A stretch of 64,000 nt of DNA. It comes from Stakelama marina (GTDB lineage: Bacteria; Pseudomonadota; Alphaproteobacteria; Sphingomonadales; Sphingomonadaceae). Positions 25,022-33,368 of this stretch are shown in pieces (position 1 is the stretch's first letter; each line of letters opens with the position of its first letter). The DNA lies in NCBI RefSeq assembly GCF_018122655.1, contig NZ_JAGRQC010000001.1, positions 310,001 through 374,000 on the forward strand. The letters are read 5' to 3'. A program made the translations under genes and the position numbers. The notes under the pieces are model-generated. The model did not search any database, was not told the origin of the DNA, and saw only the letters and a program-made list of their open reading frames with translations.

Positions 25022-27238
25022 TCAACCGCACTTCGAAAATCCGCATTCGACGCACGTCGCGCATCCTTCCGCCTGAACCAGTGCCGCGGCCCCGCATTGC
25101 GGGCAGCTCTTCGGAACGGGAGCAGATGCCGCTTGATGATGCCGGGGCTGCGCCGCCGCATGATCCTGCGGGCCTACATGACGCTCGATGATGCCGCCGA
25201 TCGCGGCGGGAAGCGAGGGAACATAGCGTCCCTGCATCCAGGCGCCTCCGCGCGGATCGAACACCGCCTTCAGTTCCTCCGAAACGAAAGAGACGTCGCG
25301 CGTGCGACGGAACACGGCGGAGATCATGCGCGTCAGCGCGAGCGTCCAGGCGTAATGCTCCATGTTCTTGGAATTGACGAAGACTTCGAACGGTTCGCGG
25401 CCGCCATCGGTCTCGATATCGTTGATCGTTACATAGACCGCATGTGCGCTGTCGGGCCAGCGGAGCTTGTACGTCGTTCCATCGAGTGTATCGGACCGCT
25501 GTTTGAGAGGCGGTTCGGCGACGACGGGCGGCGTGTCTTCCGCCGTCGCGACGCTGAGTACCGAGCCGGTGACCGCATTCGGGCGATAGGTGGTCAGTCC
25601 CTTGCAGCCGAGATGATAGCCTTCGATGTAGATATCGGCGAAGGATTCGAAATCGATGTCTTCGGGGCAGTTCACCGTTTTGGATATCGAACTGTCGATC
25701 AGAGCCTGCGCGGTCGCCTGCATCGTCAGGTGATCGGAGGGCGATAGGGTCTGGGCGCTCACGAATAGCGATTCTGGCGGAGTTTCGTCATTTTTTTCGC
25801 GACGCCAGACCTGAAGCGCATAATCCTCTACTGCCTGTTCGCGCTTCGACCCGTCGGGCTGGCGGATGCGGCGCGTGTAGGAATAGGCAAAGACAGGCTC
25901 GATTCCCGACGAAACATTCCCGGCCAGCATCGAGGTGGTGCCGGTCGGCGCGATCGAGGTCAGACAACCGTTGCGCAGACCATGTTCCGCGATCAGCGCG
26001 CGCGTCTCTTCGTCGAGCGAGGCCAGATTGGGGCGTTCAAGCATCGCAGCATCATAGGCCGGAAACGCACCCTTTTCCTTCGCGAGCAATGCCGATGCGC
26101 GATAGGCCTCGCGCTTGATGGTCGTCAGCCAGCGGCGCGTAAGCTCGATCGCATGACCGCTGCCATATACCGATCCGCAAAACAGCAGGGCATCGGCAAG
26201 CCCTGTAATGCCAAGACCGATACGTCGTTTGTTCCTCGCTTCCCGTTCCTGCGCTTCCAGCGGAAAACGCGAGACATCGATCACATTGTCTAGGAAACGG
26301 ATCGCCGTGCGGGTGAGTTCGCCGAGCAACTCTTCATCCAGCGTGGCGTCGTTCGCAAAGGGTCGGTCGACAAGTCGCGCCAGATTGATCGATCCCAACA
26401 GGCAGGCGCCATAGGGCGGCAACATCTGTTCGCCGCACGGATTGCTTGCGCTGATCGTCTCGCAATGGGCAAGGTTGTTCGCCTCGTTCACGCGATCGAT
26501 GAAGATGACGCCGGGCTCCGCGGTTTCGTAGGTGGCGCGCATCAGCCTTTCCCACAAATCCCTGGCGCGCACGGTGCTGTACGTGCGGCCTGCAAAGACG
26601 AGCGGCCAATCGTCATCCGCGGCCAGCGCCTTCATGAACGCGTCGGTCACCAGCACGGAGATATTGAAATTTCTAAGTCGCGCTGAGTCGCGCTTGGCGT
26701 CGATGAAGCTCTCTATGTCGGGGTGGTCGATCCTGAGGCACCCCATCATCGCGCCGCGTCGCTGGCCGGCGGATTCGACCGTGCGACACATGGCGTCCCA
26801 GCAATCCATGAAGCTGAGCGGTCCCGATGCCTCTGCCGCGACGCCATGTACGGCGCTGCCCGCGGGACGGATCGTCGAAAAGTCCATGCCGACGCCACCG
26901 CCCTGCTGCATCGTCACCGCCGCTTCGCGGAGATGGGCGAAAATGCCCTCCAGGCTGTCGGGCACCGTATCCATCACGAAGCAATTGAACAGCGTGACGG
27001 CGCGCTCTGTGCCAGCGCCGGCCAGAATACGCCCCGCCGGAATGAATCGAAAATCGCGCAGAGCATCCTCGAACCGGTCGCGCCAGAGGTCGCGGATGTC
27101 GTCGCGCTCAACCGCGGCTATCGCTGCGGCAACGCGCGAGATGGTCTGATCGAAGCTGGCGTCGCCCTGGTCGGGCGCCGGGCGAAAGCGATATTTCGCG
27201 GTCCAGATCTCTTCAGCAAGTGCATTGTCGAATCCCAT
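25022..27238 (-). CDS. nrdJ: Adenosylcobalamin-dependent ribonucleotide reductase, class II
   Basis: A 738-residue enzyme making deoxynucleotides with a B12-derived radical, independent of oxygen. Landmarks are FNCFVMDTVPDSLEGIF, QQGGGVGMDFSTIRP, the active-site loop ASNPCGEQ, the phosphate-binding PTGTTSMLAGNVSSGIEP, KTVNCPEDID, and a C-terminal Cys-rich tail CPQCGAAALVQAEGCATCVECGFSKCG for redox regeneration. Length is at the short end for the family. No cobalamin riboswitch or clear NrdR box is visible upstream (27239-27415). It lies inside the tRNA-Ser-bounded segment. Confidence 0.96.
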   Translation of the reverse strand: MGFDNALAEEIWTAKYRFRPAPDQGDASFDQTISRVAAAIAAVERDDIRDLWRDRFEDALRDFRFIPAGRILAGAGTERAVTLFNCFVMDTVPDSLEGIFAHLREAAVTMQQGGGVGMDFSTIRPAGSAVHGVAAEASGPLSFMDCWDAMCRTVESAGQRRGAMMGCLRIDHPDIESFIDAKRDSARLRNFNISVLVTDAFMKALAADDDWPLVFAGRTYSTVRARDLWERLMRATYETAEPGVIFIDRVNEANNLAHCETISASNPCGEQMLPPYGACLLGSINLARLVDRPFANDATLDEELLGELTRTAIRFLDNVIDVSRFPLEAQEREARNKRRIGLGITGLADALLFCGSVYGSGHAIELTRRWLTTIKREAYRASALLAKEKGAFPAYDAAMLERPNLASLDEETRALIAEHGLRNGCLTSIAPTGTTSMLAGNVSSGIEPVFAYSYTRRIRQPDGSKREQAVEDYALQVWRREKNDETPPESLFVSAQTLSPSDHLTMQATAQALIDSSISKTVNCPEDIDFESFADIYIEGYHLGCKGLTTYRPNAVTGSVLSVATAEDTPPVVAEPPLKQRSDTLDGTTYKLRWPDSAHAVYVTINDIETDGGREPFEVFVNSKNMEHYAWTLALTRMISAVFRRTRDVSFVSEELKAVFDPRGGAWMQGRYVPSLPAAIGGIIERHVGPQDHAAAQPRHHQAASAPVPKSCPQCGAAALVQAEGCATCVECGFSKCG

Positions 27239-27415
27239 TGCAACCCTCCGTTTCAGCGAGCGGAGAGCATTAATAAGCGCCGCAGGAAGGCCGATTGATC
27301 TACCTCAAAGGCCTTGCCCGTTCCGCAGCGCGGGAGCGGTGTCCGAAGCGTTCAAGGGAACCGCTACGCACGTCAAATCATTCGGACATCGAGCAAAACA
27401 TCGACGGACGAAGCC

Positions 27416-28246
27416 GTGGCCCGAAACAGTGATGAGCGCACGCGCGCAACAACAATCCCTTCCGATCGGAAGGATGCGCGTGCCGGACTTGCTCTATTGA
27501 GCGGGACGATCGCCTATTTTCTAATGTTTGCAATCGTGCCAGCGATGACCGCGTTTGTCCTTCTTTATTCGGTCGCGCTCACTCCCCAGGCGCTAAAGGC
27601 CTTGTTGACCTCGTTCGTAAGCGGGCTGCCGCTGTCCGAAGCGCAATTGTTGCAAGGTTTGCTGAACAACATTCTCGCCAGTACGGGCAGCCAGCGTTAT
27701 CTTGGCGGTCTGGTGGCACTGCTCCTGGCGCTCTGGGGCGTTCTGGGCGGAGCGGGTGCGCTGGTGCAAAGCATCGGCCTGTATACCGCTGCGCCCGCGG
27801 TCGGGCTCGTCCGCCGATACTGGCGGTCCTTTGTCGTCGCCCTTCATCTGTTCGTCGCCGTCTCGGCGACCGCCGCTGCGATCACCTTGATGGCAGGGGT
27901 CGGTTCTTTCTTTCCCGCGCTGGCGCAAATCGGGGCGATGATCGTCGTGGTGACAGCATGGCTGTTGCTGCTCGTCGTTCTCGGCTGGTTGTTCAGTTCG
28001 ATCTATCGCGCGGCCGGGGTGCGGGCGCGGGCATGGGGCGGTGTCAGCAAGGGAGGGATTGCCGCTGCAATCCTTTTCGTCGGCGCGACGGCGTTGTTCG
28101 GCATCTATATCGCCAATTTCGGAAGTTATAACGCGACCTATGGCGCACTTGCCGGGATTATCGTGCTTCTGCTCTGGCTGCGCCTTGCCGCGGTGACCAT
28201 TTTATGGGGGAGCGGCCTCGACGCGCGAGACGGCGGGGTCGAATGA
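27416..28246 (+). CDS. YihY/BrkB-family inner-membrane protein
   Basis: A protein of about 276 residues with roughly six membrane helices: LALLSGTIAYFLMFAIVPAMTAFVLLY, GGLVALLLALWGVLGGAGALVQSI, FVVALHLFVAVSATAAAITLM, IGAMIVVVTAWLLLLVVLGWLF, GGIAAAILFVGATALFGIYIANF and a last helix GALAGIIVLLLWLRLAAVTILWG. The family is abundant and its function unsettled. In-frame starts are TTG 27314 and GTG 27416; the shorter is favoured since the family begins just before helix 1. It is divergent from nrdJ. Confidence 0.78.
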   Translation: MARNSDERTRATTIPSDRKDARAGLALLSGTIAYFLMFAIVPAMTAFVLLYSVALTPQALKALLTSFVSGLPLSEAQLLQGLLNNILASTGSQRYLGGLVALLLALWGVLGGAGALVQSIGLYTAAPAVGLVRRYWRSFVVALHLFVAVSATAAAITLMAGVGSFFPALAQIGAMIVVVTAWLLLLVVLGWLFSSIYRAAGVRARAWGGVSKGGIAAAILFVGATALFGIYIANFGSYNATYGALAGIIVLLLWLRLAAVTILWGSGLDARDGGVE

Positions 28247-28595
28247 CGCCTGCGCTACATTCGCGCTCCGTCCGAGCGCGGAGGCGCTTTCCGAAGGTTT
28301 AGCGCAAAGGCACCCAGTCAATCGTCACAGAATGGCTGACTTCCGACTGAACGGCACAGGAACAGTGGGTCGTACGCTTAAACGTGCGAGATTCATTCAA
28401 TTCGAAAAAAATAACCGAGTTGTGGAACGCGTAGAAGCTCGCCGCGTATTATAGACGCAGGCGAGGATTAGTAGAAGCGCCGTAATATAACTGACATAAT
28501 GATAGATCCAGTATTATTGCGTATGACCAATACTCTATTGATATGGATTCTCATTATCCAATAAAATGGAGTTAACTCCTTCAAGGACTGTTGCC
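28247..28595 (+). promoter_or_regulatory. AT-rich upstream region of the CWB2/cytochrome b561 pair
   Basis: A 349-nt gene-free region, markedly richer in A and T (28380-28590) than the flanking genes, consistent with a promoter. It carries the Fur-box-like site described separately. AAGGA at 28583-28587 is a good ribosome site for the ATG at 28596. Confidence 0.6.
28540..28558. promoter_or_regulatory. Fur-box-like operator
   Basis: On the minus strand the site reads GATAATGAGAATCCATATC, matching the 19-bp Fur consensus GATAATGATAATCATTATC at 16 of 19 positions. It lies 37 nt upstream of the ATG at 28596, suitable for iron-dependent repression. The match was found by eye. Confidence 0.6.
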
Positions 28596-29954
28596 ATGCC
28601 TTTCCCCCGTATAGCCAATTCTATAACTGCGAAGCATTATTATAAATATGTCGGCGCGGCGTTTGCCGGGTTGGCGCTGAGCGTCGCTGGCTCGGCCAGT
28701 GCGCAGACCGCAACGAACATACCGTCGGATGGCTCTGACGCGCGTAGCCTGATGCCGCAGGCCCCGAAAAGCGAACCCACGCTCAAGACGTTGAATACCA
28801 AGACGACTACGCGCTTGTGGGGTACCGACCCATATTCGCAGGCGGTAGCGGTGACGCAACATGTGTGGACCGCATCGCGACCCGAAAACGCGAAGGGCGA
28901 GCAGGACCAGGTGCCCGACCGGCCCTGGGGCATATTGCTCGTCACCGCCGACGACCCGATTACCGCGATGAGCGCGGTCCCGCTGATCCACTTTCCGATG
29001 GATGCGCCCATCCTTTTCGTGCGGAAAGACGGCATCCCCAAGGTGACGCTGGACGAGATCAAGCGCCTGGGCGCCACCGGCATGGCGATGGCGAATAACG
29101 TCAAGGTCATCGCAATCGGCGAAGCGGCGAATCCTGAAGTGCTGCGCCAGCTCGACCAGCTCCATATCTCGCACGACCAGATTACGGCGTCCAACCCCTA
29201 CGAGCTGGCGAACAAGGTCGATGCCTATTACGGAAAGGCGCAAAATCCCGATACGGGCGTGCCGACGATGGGCGCGGTGGCAAGTGCGGGTGGCAACGGC
29301 GTGATGGACGTGATGATCGCCTCGGTCGACCACTGGAAATATGCGCTTCCCGCCACGCATTGGCTGTCGCATATGCCGACGGGTTTCCTGTGGGTGAATG
29401 ACAAGGGCGTGCCGCAAGCGACGATCGACGCGCTGAAACGGCGCCGCGGCAAGGCGCACATCTATGTCTGGGGCGGACCGAAACAGATTTCGCCCGACAT
29501 CGTCCGCCAGCTCCTGCCCTATGGCACGGTCACGCGGATCGACAATTACAACCCAATCGTCTTCAACGGACCGCCGAAGAACGACGCCATCAAGACCTCG
29601 GTTCAGTTTGCCAAGATGTGGGATCCGGCGGGCATGGTGGGATGGAACATCACCGGCCCGGGGCACGGATTCACGCTGGTCAATATCGACGATTGGCAGG
29701 GTGCGGTGGCATCGGCACCGCTTTCGCACATGGGCTTTCACGCGCCCCTGTTGCTGACCGACAGCAACGAAGACCTGCCGCCTGCGGTCCTCAAATATTT
29801 CAAGGAGGTGTCGCCGCAATTTCTGACGACGCCGGCAGCCGGGCCGTATGACATGACCTATATCATCGGCGACTTCGGGAAGATTTCCTGGGAGGAGCAG
29901 TCGAAGGTCGATTACGTCACCGGCATGTCGCCCGGAAGGCCGTGGAACCAGTAG
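28596..29954 (+). CDS. Exported protein with three CWB2-like repeats
   Basis: A 452-residue secreted or periplasmic protein. An N-terminal hydrophobic signal segment (YVGAAFAGLALSVAGSASAQ) is followed by three units resembling cell-wall-binding repeat 2. Unit one has RLWGTDPYSQAVAVTQHVW...APILFVRKDGIPKVTLDEIKRLG...VKVIAIGEA; unit two has ALPATHWLSH...GKAHIYVWGGPKQIS; unit three has GAVASAPLSHMGFHAPLLLTDSNEDLP...MTYIIGDFG. CWB2 is best known from Gram-positive wall proteins, so a Gram-negative example next to a cytochrome b561 is unusual. ATG 28596 is favoured over one at 28566. Role unknown. Confidence 0.75.
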   Translation: MPFPRIANSITAKHYYKYVGAAFAGLALSVAGSASAQTATNIPSDGSDARSLMPQAPKSEPTLKTLNTKTTTRLWGTDPYSQAVAVTQHVWTASRPENAKGEQDQVPDRPWGILLVTADDPITAMSAVPLIHFPMDAPILFVRKDGIPKVTLDEIKRLGATGMAMANNVKVIAIGEAANPEVLRQLDQLHISHDQITASNPYELANKVDAYYGKAQNPDTGVPTMGAVASAGGNGVMDVMIASVDHWKYALPATHWLSHMPTGFLWVNDKGVPQATIDALKRRRGKAHIYVWGGPKQISPDIVRQLLPYGTVTRIDNYNPIVFNGPPKNDAIKTSVQFAKMWDPAGMVGWNITGPGHGFTLVNIDDWQGAVASAPLSHMGFHAPLLLTDSNEDLPPAVLKYFKEVSPQFLTTPAAGPYDMTYIIGDFGKISWEEQSKVDYVTGMSPGRPWNQ

Positions 29955-30003
29955 CGCCGGTGCCATCGCGCCATTTTCAATTTCTTCGATACGGAGTACC
30001 CAA

Positions 30004-30495
30004 ATGCTTGCACCGACGCGCGACCGGTGGAGTCGCCTCAACGTTTATCTTCACTGGCTGATCGTCGCCCTGGTCGTGGTGCAATATATCGATCACGAAT
30101 GGATGGTGCAGATGTGGGATGGCGAACAGCATGGTTCGCCGGTGAGCCAGGGCATCGCCTATGGCGGATGGTTGCACATCATTGCCGGTTCGCTGATCCT
30201 GGGCGCGGCGTTCTTGCGGCTGATCGACCGCTTCTGGTCAGGTCGACCGCCGCACCCCGATCAGGTGCCGAACTGGTCGACATGGGTGGCGAAGATTACC
30301 CACTTCCTGATCTACGCCATCCTGTTGCTCATGCCGTCGCTCGGCCTTTTGGCATGGTTCACCGGCGACGATACGATCGCGCACTATCATACCTTTTTCT
30401 GGACGCCGCTGTTGATCCTCGTGGCGCTTCACATAGCGGGCGCGTTGATGCAGCATTTCTATTACCGGACCGACGTCCTTCGTCGCATGGCGTAA
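30004..30495 (+). CDS. Cytochrome b561-family membrane protein
   Basis: A 163-residue four-helix haem protein. Helices are about LNVYLHWLIVALVVVQYI, GWLHIIAGSLILGAAFLRLI, AKITHFLIYAILLLMPSLGLLAWF and TPLLILVALHIAGALMQHFYY. Candidate haem-ligand histidines occur in the expected places (LHWL, GWLHI, ITHFL, ALHI). Such proteins move electrons between the quinone pool and periplasmic acceptors. It is 49 nt after the CWB2 gene on the same strand, so probably shares the Fur-like control, and ends at a strong terminator. Confidence 0.9.
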   Translation: MLAPTRDRWSRLNVYLHWLIVALVVVQYIDHEWMVQMWDGEQHGSPVSQGIAYGGWLHIIAGSLILGAAFLRLIDRFWSGRPPHPDQVPNWSTWVAKITHFLIYAILLLMPSLGLLAWFTGDDTIAHYHTFFWTPLLILVALHIAGALMQHFYYRTDVLRRMA

Positions 30496-30509
30496 GGCGT
30501 TGCAGCAAT

Positions 30510-30543
30510 TCGGCCGCGGCGTGCGAGCCGCGGCCGATTTTTT
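30510..30543 (+). terminator. Rho-independent terminator after cytochrome b561
   Basis: An 11-bp perfect stem TCGGCCGCGGC / GCCGCGGCCGA with a 6-nt loop is followed by six T residues. It separates the cytochrome gene from the convergent DoxDA gene. Confidence 0.92.
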
Positions 30544-30579
30544 CCCTGACGCGCGGCTTCGCGCGCCACGATGTTTCCA

Positions 30580-31521
30580 TCAACGTTTAGTGTCGAAGCT
30601 CACCTCGGGGTTCTTGTTGTCGATGATGTCGATCACCGCCGACTGCGCTCCCGCCGGGATGCGAATGTCGACCATCGCGCCGAGCCGCAGCTTCATCACG
30701 CCGTCGGTGACACTTCCCGAGTGGTGCGCCCAGGGTTCGAAATGGCTTTTGACCACCGCGATCCGGGCCGCAGGTTCGACCACGGTGGCGCCATTGCGCA
30801 TCCGATAGGTGATCGAACGAACATAGGCGGCGGCCGAGGACGGGCCGGCATCGACATACAGGCGCGCCTGATCGGGCTTGCCCGGCACCGCAAGCGCCGA
30901 GATGTGGTAGCTCTTGACGCTGGTGCGCTTGTGCAGTTCGAGGATGCCGAAGAAATAGCTGTAGAAACCGACGGTGAACACCACCGACACGACGGTCAGC
31001 GCGATGCTGACATTGCGTGCGAACAGGCGCGCGAAGTCGTCGCGCTTCAGCCAGTTGTCGACCGAATACAGGCTCGGGCCGTGGATCATCACGCTAACCG
31101 AAATGGCGAAGCCGAGTGCCGCCATCGTCCATTCGTCGAGGCACTCATACCCCATCCAGCCGAAGATGATCATGAGCGCGACGTTGAGCATCGCCGATCC
31201 GACCGCGGTCGCGCGGGTGAACAGGCCGAGCATCAGCGAAAGGCCGACAACGACTTCCGCCGTCGACATCAGGTAGATCGACCATTCGGTGAGGAACGGG
31301 CTGTTGAGAATCCAGTGGATCCACGATTCGATCGGGGAGCCCGGTGCAGCCTCGACCAGCTTGTTTGCCAGCGATGCGGGGCTGGTAATGTCGTGCTTGG
31401 CAGGCACGTTGATGAACCGGCGCCATCCGCCCATGAAGAAGACGAAACCCATTGATATTGCCGCTGCGCGCAGCGCAAAGTCGCGACCGAAATCGGACGC
31501 TTTGCGGACTTCCTGTTCCAT
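30580..31521 (-). CDS. DoxD/DoxA fusion-like membrane protein (DoxX superfamily)
   Basis: A 313-residue protein. The N-terminal half is a four-helix DoxD/DoxX-like domain (FALRAAAISMGFVFFMGGWRRFINVPAKHD, LMSTAEVVVGLSLMLGLFTR, MLNVALMIIFGWMGYEC, WTMAALGFAISVSVMIHGP). A fifth helix (VSIALTVVSVVFTVGFYSYFFGIL) leads to a beta-rich periplasmic domain resembling DoxA. In Acidianus DoxD and DoxA are the two subunits of thiosulfate:quinone oxidoreductase; fusions occur in bacteria. The substrate is not certain. ATG 31521 follows AAGGA by 8 nt. Confidence 0.8.
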   Translation of the reverse strand: MEQEVRKASDFGRDFALRAAAISMGFVFFMGGWRRFINVPAKHDITSPASLANKLVEAAPGSPIESWIHWILNSPFLTEWSIYLMSTAEVVVGLSLMLGLFTRATAVGSAMLNVALMIIFGWMGYECLDEWTMAALGFAISVSVMIHGPSLYSVDNWLKRDDFARLFARNVSIALTVVSVVFTVGFYSYFFGILELHKRTSVKSYHISALAVPGKPDQARLYVDAGPSSAAAYVRSITYRMRNGATVVEPAARIAVVKSHFEPWAHHSGSVTDGVMKLRLGAMVDIRIPAGAQSAVIDIIDNKNPEVSFDTKR

Positions 31522-31810
31522 AACCCGTTCCTTTTCTTGGGGCCGGACACTCCGCTGCGTCGCGGCCCGTTCACTCGCCGCGCATCCCGCGTTTCCATCA
31601 GCGCCGGCACAGTGATGGTTCGCAGGACCGCGACGCGCTCCCGGTACCACCGCCACGACGCCGGGCGTTGACGCAGGTCAAAAGGGTGCATTTGTCTGGT
31701 TGGGCTGGATCGCCAGGGGCGAACGATGAACGTCGCGGCAGCGACGAGCGCGGCAAGAGCGCGAACACCGGACACTTGCCGGGTGGCGGGAGGAGGGGGG
31801 AAGGGCCGGC

Positions 31811-32130
31811 GCAATGCCTCCTGGATCTCCAGCTTCGAGAACCATGTTTTGGCGACATCGGTGCCAAGCGAATCGACGCGATCGATCGCGTTCAGGTGTT
31901 TCGGTTCTGGAGCCGATCTGGCTGACCAAGCCGGATACGGCGCGGCGTCTCCTCCAACGTATCGGCCTGTTCTCGACTAAGCTCATGACAAGGGGCTGAT
32001 CCCGAGCGCGGTATCGCTACGCTCGGTCACGCGCGGTTTGCCACGCCAGACCCGGCAGGTGATCGAAGCCGCGGTAATGCCATATCCCGCGGTTCCGGCG
32101 CTTCTTCGCAAGCTGTCTCTGCAGCCCCGA
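31811..32130 (+). pseudogene. Second decayed P4-type integrase, middle portion
   Basis: Pieces in shifting frames recover integrase sequence: SWISSFENHV, GDIGAKRIDAIDRVQVFR, then VLEPIWLTKPDTARRLLQRIG, then SVTRGLPRQTRQ and MPYPAVPALLRKL. These match the SAM-like domain and linker of P4/DUF4102-type integrases. At least three frame changes are present. It overlaps the region preserved at 23150-23180 (IWLSKSETAR), so it is a different gene from the remnant beside tRNA-Ser. Confidence 0.75.
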
Positions 32131-32500
32131 CCGTTAGTCGCGATGCACTTCAGCTAACGACCATACCCGCCGTCCGGTCGAGCGAGACGCGTTCGATGAG
32201 ATCATTGTGGGAGAGGGCTGCGATCCGAATCGTTTCCTGTGCACGCCATCGCACTCCGACGACGATATCGATGAGGTTATGAACATGGCCCTGACATGGG
32301 AGCTGGAGAAGAACGATCCAGTTCAGAAAATCCGGCTGTAGTGTGGTCCGCTTTCGCGAACATAGCCGCCGTTCGCGAAGTTCGAACGGCTGCCTGAAAC
32401 CTGCCGTCGGTTCATCTATCTGCGAGAGGTGCCCAACGGTAGGAATCGGAGTTGACTGCTGGATGTCCGGACGTGGGGTTAGCGGACGTCAGGTTTGTGG
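32131..32500. other. Decayed region with a short open tail and repeat copy 5
   Basis: A plus-strand frame without a start (about 32165-32341, TAG at 32339-32341) encodes FDEIIVGEGCDPNRFLC...DDDIDEVMNMALTWEL, probably the 3' remnant of a lost gene. At 32355-32420 there is a further copy of the accessory-region repeat (GCGAACATAGCCGCCGTT, then CTGCCGTCGGTTCATC). Confidence 0.45.
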
Positions 32501-33109
32501 CTAACCGGCGGTCTGGGCATCAAGTTCGGCCCGCTCGGATATAGTCAATCGCCTGGGTTCGACGATGGGCTTCAATGAAGCTGGTTCGAACAGCTCTGCG
32601 CGGCGGAAGTCGCCGGACACAAGGTCATTCCACATCCTGACTGTGAAGCGTGCCATTATGCCAAATCTGGAAACTTCCCGAAAATTCCTAAGCGCGGCGG
32701 GAACGTTGCTGACAAAGGTGTGACCGCGCGGCTCGCCAATCGCAGCAGCCCGGCGATCATAATCAAGGATGGCTACGTGGATGGTGACGAACGGATACCA
32801 GCCCGAATGAACGGTATGAAAAAGCGGCGTTCGGCAGCACTTCGAGTACCATCGTAGCATTGGCTTGTCGGTCAGATGAACACAGGCAATGAGCTCCTTC
32901 CCCAAAGTGATTGCCATTCTTGAAACGCGGGTTTGAAACAGTTGCACACCATCGATGACAGCGGGAACGCGGTCGGGATCACAGAACCGCACGAAGGCAA
33001 GACAATCCGAACAGTGGCAAACCAGATGATCCCCGGTCAAAGTGTCAACGTCACGGAGTTTGCCAGTCACTTCACCGCAACGGCATCGAAATGAAAGATC
33101 ATTTGCCAT
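32501..33109 (-). CDS. GFA/CENP-V-like zinc-binding protein (DUF6151 type)
   Basis: A 202-residue protein with the cysteine pattern of the GFA (glutathione-dependent formaldehyde-activating enzyme-like) fold: FRCRCGEVTGKL near the start, VCHCSDCLAFVRF and a third cysteine pair SKCCRTPLFHT. These residues bind zinc in the fold. The C-terminal half is not typical of GFA enzymes and fits DUF6151. Enzymatic activity is not established for this subgroup. It is a single gene within the tRNA-Ser island. Confidence 0.8.
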   Translation of the reverse strand: MANDLSFRCRCGEVTGKLRDVDTLTGDHLVCHCSDCLAFVRFCDPDRVPAVIDGVQLFQTRVSRMAITLGKELIACVHLTDKPMLRWYSKCCRTPLFHTVHSGWYPFVTIHVAILDYDRRAAAIGEPRGHTFVSNVPAALRNFREVSRFGIMARFTVRMWNDLVSGDFRRAELFEPASLKPIVEPRRLTISERAELDAQTAG

Positions 33110-33368
33110 GATGCAGACGATAGCGGTGAGCGCAGGGGAAGTCAGTGAGAAATGGATTGCGCTGTTGCGGGCAGTTTACTGCCGATAACCGCTGCAGGTC
33201 GATTTGCGCACGCGCCAGCGAAACAAATAGTTGATCGTCGTTTGCAAAGATCGCCCAGCTGCTTCGATCGTAATGTGTCATGATTGACGACCCCATGCAG
33301 CGAAATTACGTCCACTGCGTGATTTCATGACATCCCGTTTCATAAAATCCTCCCTCACAATAGTTTCA

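Noticed and set aside
27239..27415. Cobalamin riboswitch or NrdR box upstream of nrdJ
   Set aside because: No B12-box-like conserved segment and no paired NrdR palindromes could be recognised.
31668..31980. Overlapping open frames in the gap after the DoxDA gene
   Set aside because: The recoverable similarity switches frames and corresponds to a decayed integrase; none of the single frames is family-like.
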